From contig JASJDS010000017.1 in NCBI GenBank assembly GCA_030065055.1, positions 1 through 35,793 of the forward strand: a DNA stretch of 35,793 bases, read 5' to 3'. This document shows, in pieces, positions 35,560 to 35,793 of this stretch. A model generated the notes under the pieces. The model saw only the letters and a program-made list of their open reading frames with translations. It had not been told where the DNA came from and made no database searches. Every line of letters starts with the position of its first letter. Within the stretch, counting starts at the first letter, position 1. Made by a program: the position numbers and the translations under genes. Origin of the DNA: Calothrix sp. MO_192.B10. Its GTDB lineage: Bacteria; Cyanobacteriota; Cyanobacteriia; Cyanobacteriales; Nostocaceae.

Positions 35560-35637
35560 ACATCTCTAACAAAAGTAGCCTGTATATTAGACATCTCCAA
35601 AAAAGATAAAAGCTTTACTGTGACTAGTTTAAATCGT

Positions 35638-35709
35638 GGTAATGCAAGGATGATTTTTGTGCTATTGAGCCACTCTCAGGTCTGAAGACGCTGAGATTCA
35701 GGCATTACC
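35638..35709. repeat. Nested inverted repeat near right edge
   Basis: GGTAATGC (35638-35645) and GCATTACC (35702-35709) are perfect inverted arms. Between them lies CTCTCAGGTCTG-AAGACGCTGAG (35673-35695), a collapsed copy of the palindrome at 29105-29151. No gene is recognised in 35560-35793. Confidence 0.5.
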
Positions 35710-35793
35710 ATCTAACTTTTCACCCTTATTGGCTATCTGGTTAGTGGGTAGCCTTTTATCGGACATCTGCTCTGAGGACTTATGACATTTCCT

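Overview
The window comes from a cyanobacterial genome. Many GCGATCGC (HIP1-type) octamers are scattered through it. The gene content also fits a filamentous cyanobacterium: a PEP-CTERM protein, AT-rich short tandem repeats, an acyl-lipid-type desaturase and a TnpB of the lone IS1341 type. I cannot name the genus. No rRNA, tRNA or CRISPR array was recognised.

Layout. (1) 1-2440, minus strand: a three-gene operon behind a Fur/Zur-type box. It encodes a divergent COG0523 (CobW-like) GTPase, a metallophosphoesterase with cysteines at two metal-ligand positions, and a second phosphoesterase-like protein that has lost most ligands and runs off the left edge. (2) 2563-4726: cyclopropane-fatty-acid synthase plus a fatty acid desaturase. 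(3) 4981-6281: a tight operon of a DUF4346-like protein and two paralogous ~150-residue proteins of unknown function; a third paralogue lies at 29176. (4) 6642-15968: a cobalamin uptake locus with two cobalamin riboswitches, one before the TonB-dependent receptor and one before a DUF1636-like protein. Between them lie a [2Fe-2S] ferredoxin-like protein, a BtuF-like lipoprotein, TonB, a FecCD permease and an ABC ATPase. (5) 16079-24698: a class II lanthipeptide cluster: HlyD adaptor, mersacidin/lichenicidin-type precursor, LanM and LanT, with a PEP-CTERM/HAF-repeat protein embedded. Both of its divergent intergenic regions carry a Fur/Zur-type box. (6) 24972-35793: a more G+C-rich, mosaic segment. 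It holds MetH behind a box, the third paralogue, a DHFR-family fragment, a boxed FAD oxidoreductase with a Cys-rich tail, a FeoB-like transporter, an HbpS/GlcG-like protein, TnpB and TnpB-like debris, a truncated MFS gene behind a box, and a 65-residue Cys-rich protein behind a box.

How it may work together. Seven sequences resembling the 19-bp Fur box (14 to 17 of 19 positions by eye) sit in promoter positions across the window, so much of it looks like a metal-starvation island. The same region handles cobalamin uptake (riboswitch controlled) and cobalamin use (MetH, which also needs zinc). The most novel proposition is a metal-regulated lanthipeptide whose predicted core is arranged as three Thr followed by Cys-x2-Cys-Cys with two His. 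It could be a metal-binding product or a competition factor made under metal limitation; this is inference. The second is a boxed pair of a Cys-tailed flavoprotein and a FeoB-like permease with a degenerate G domain.
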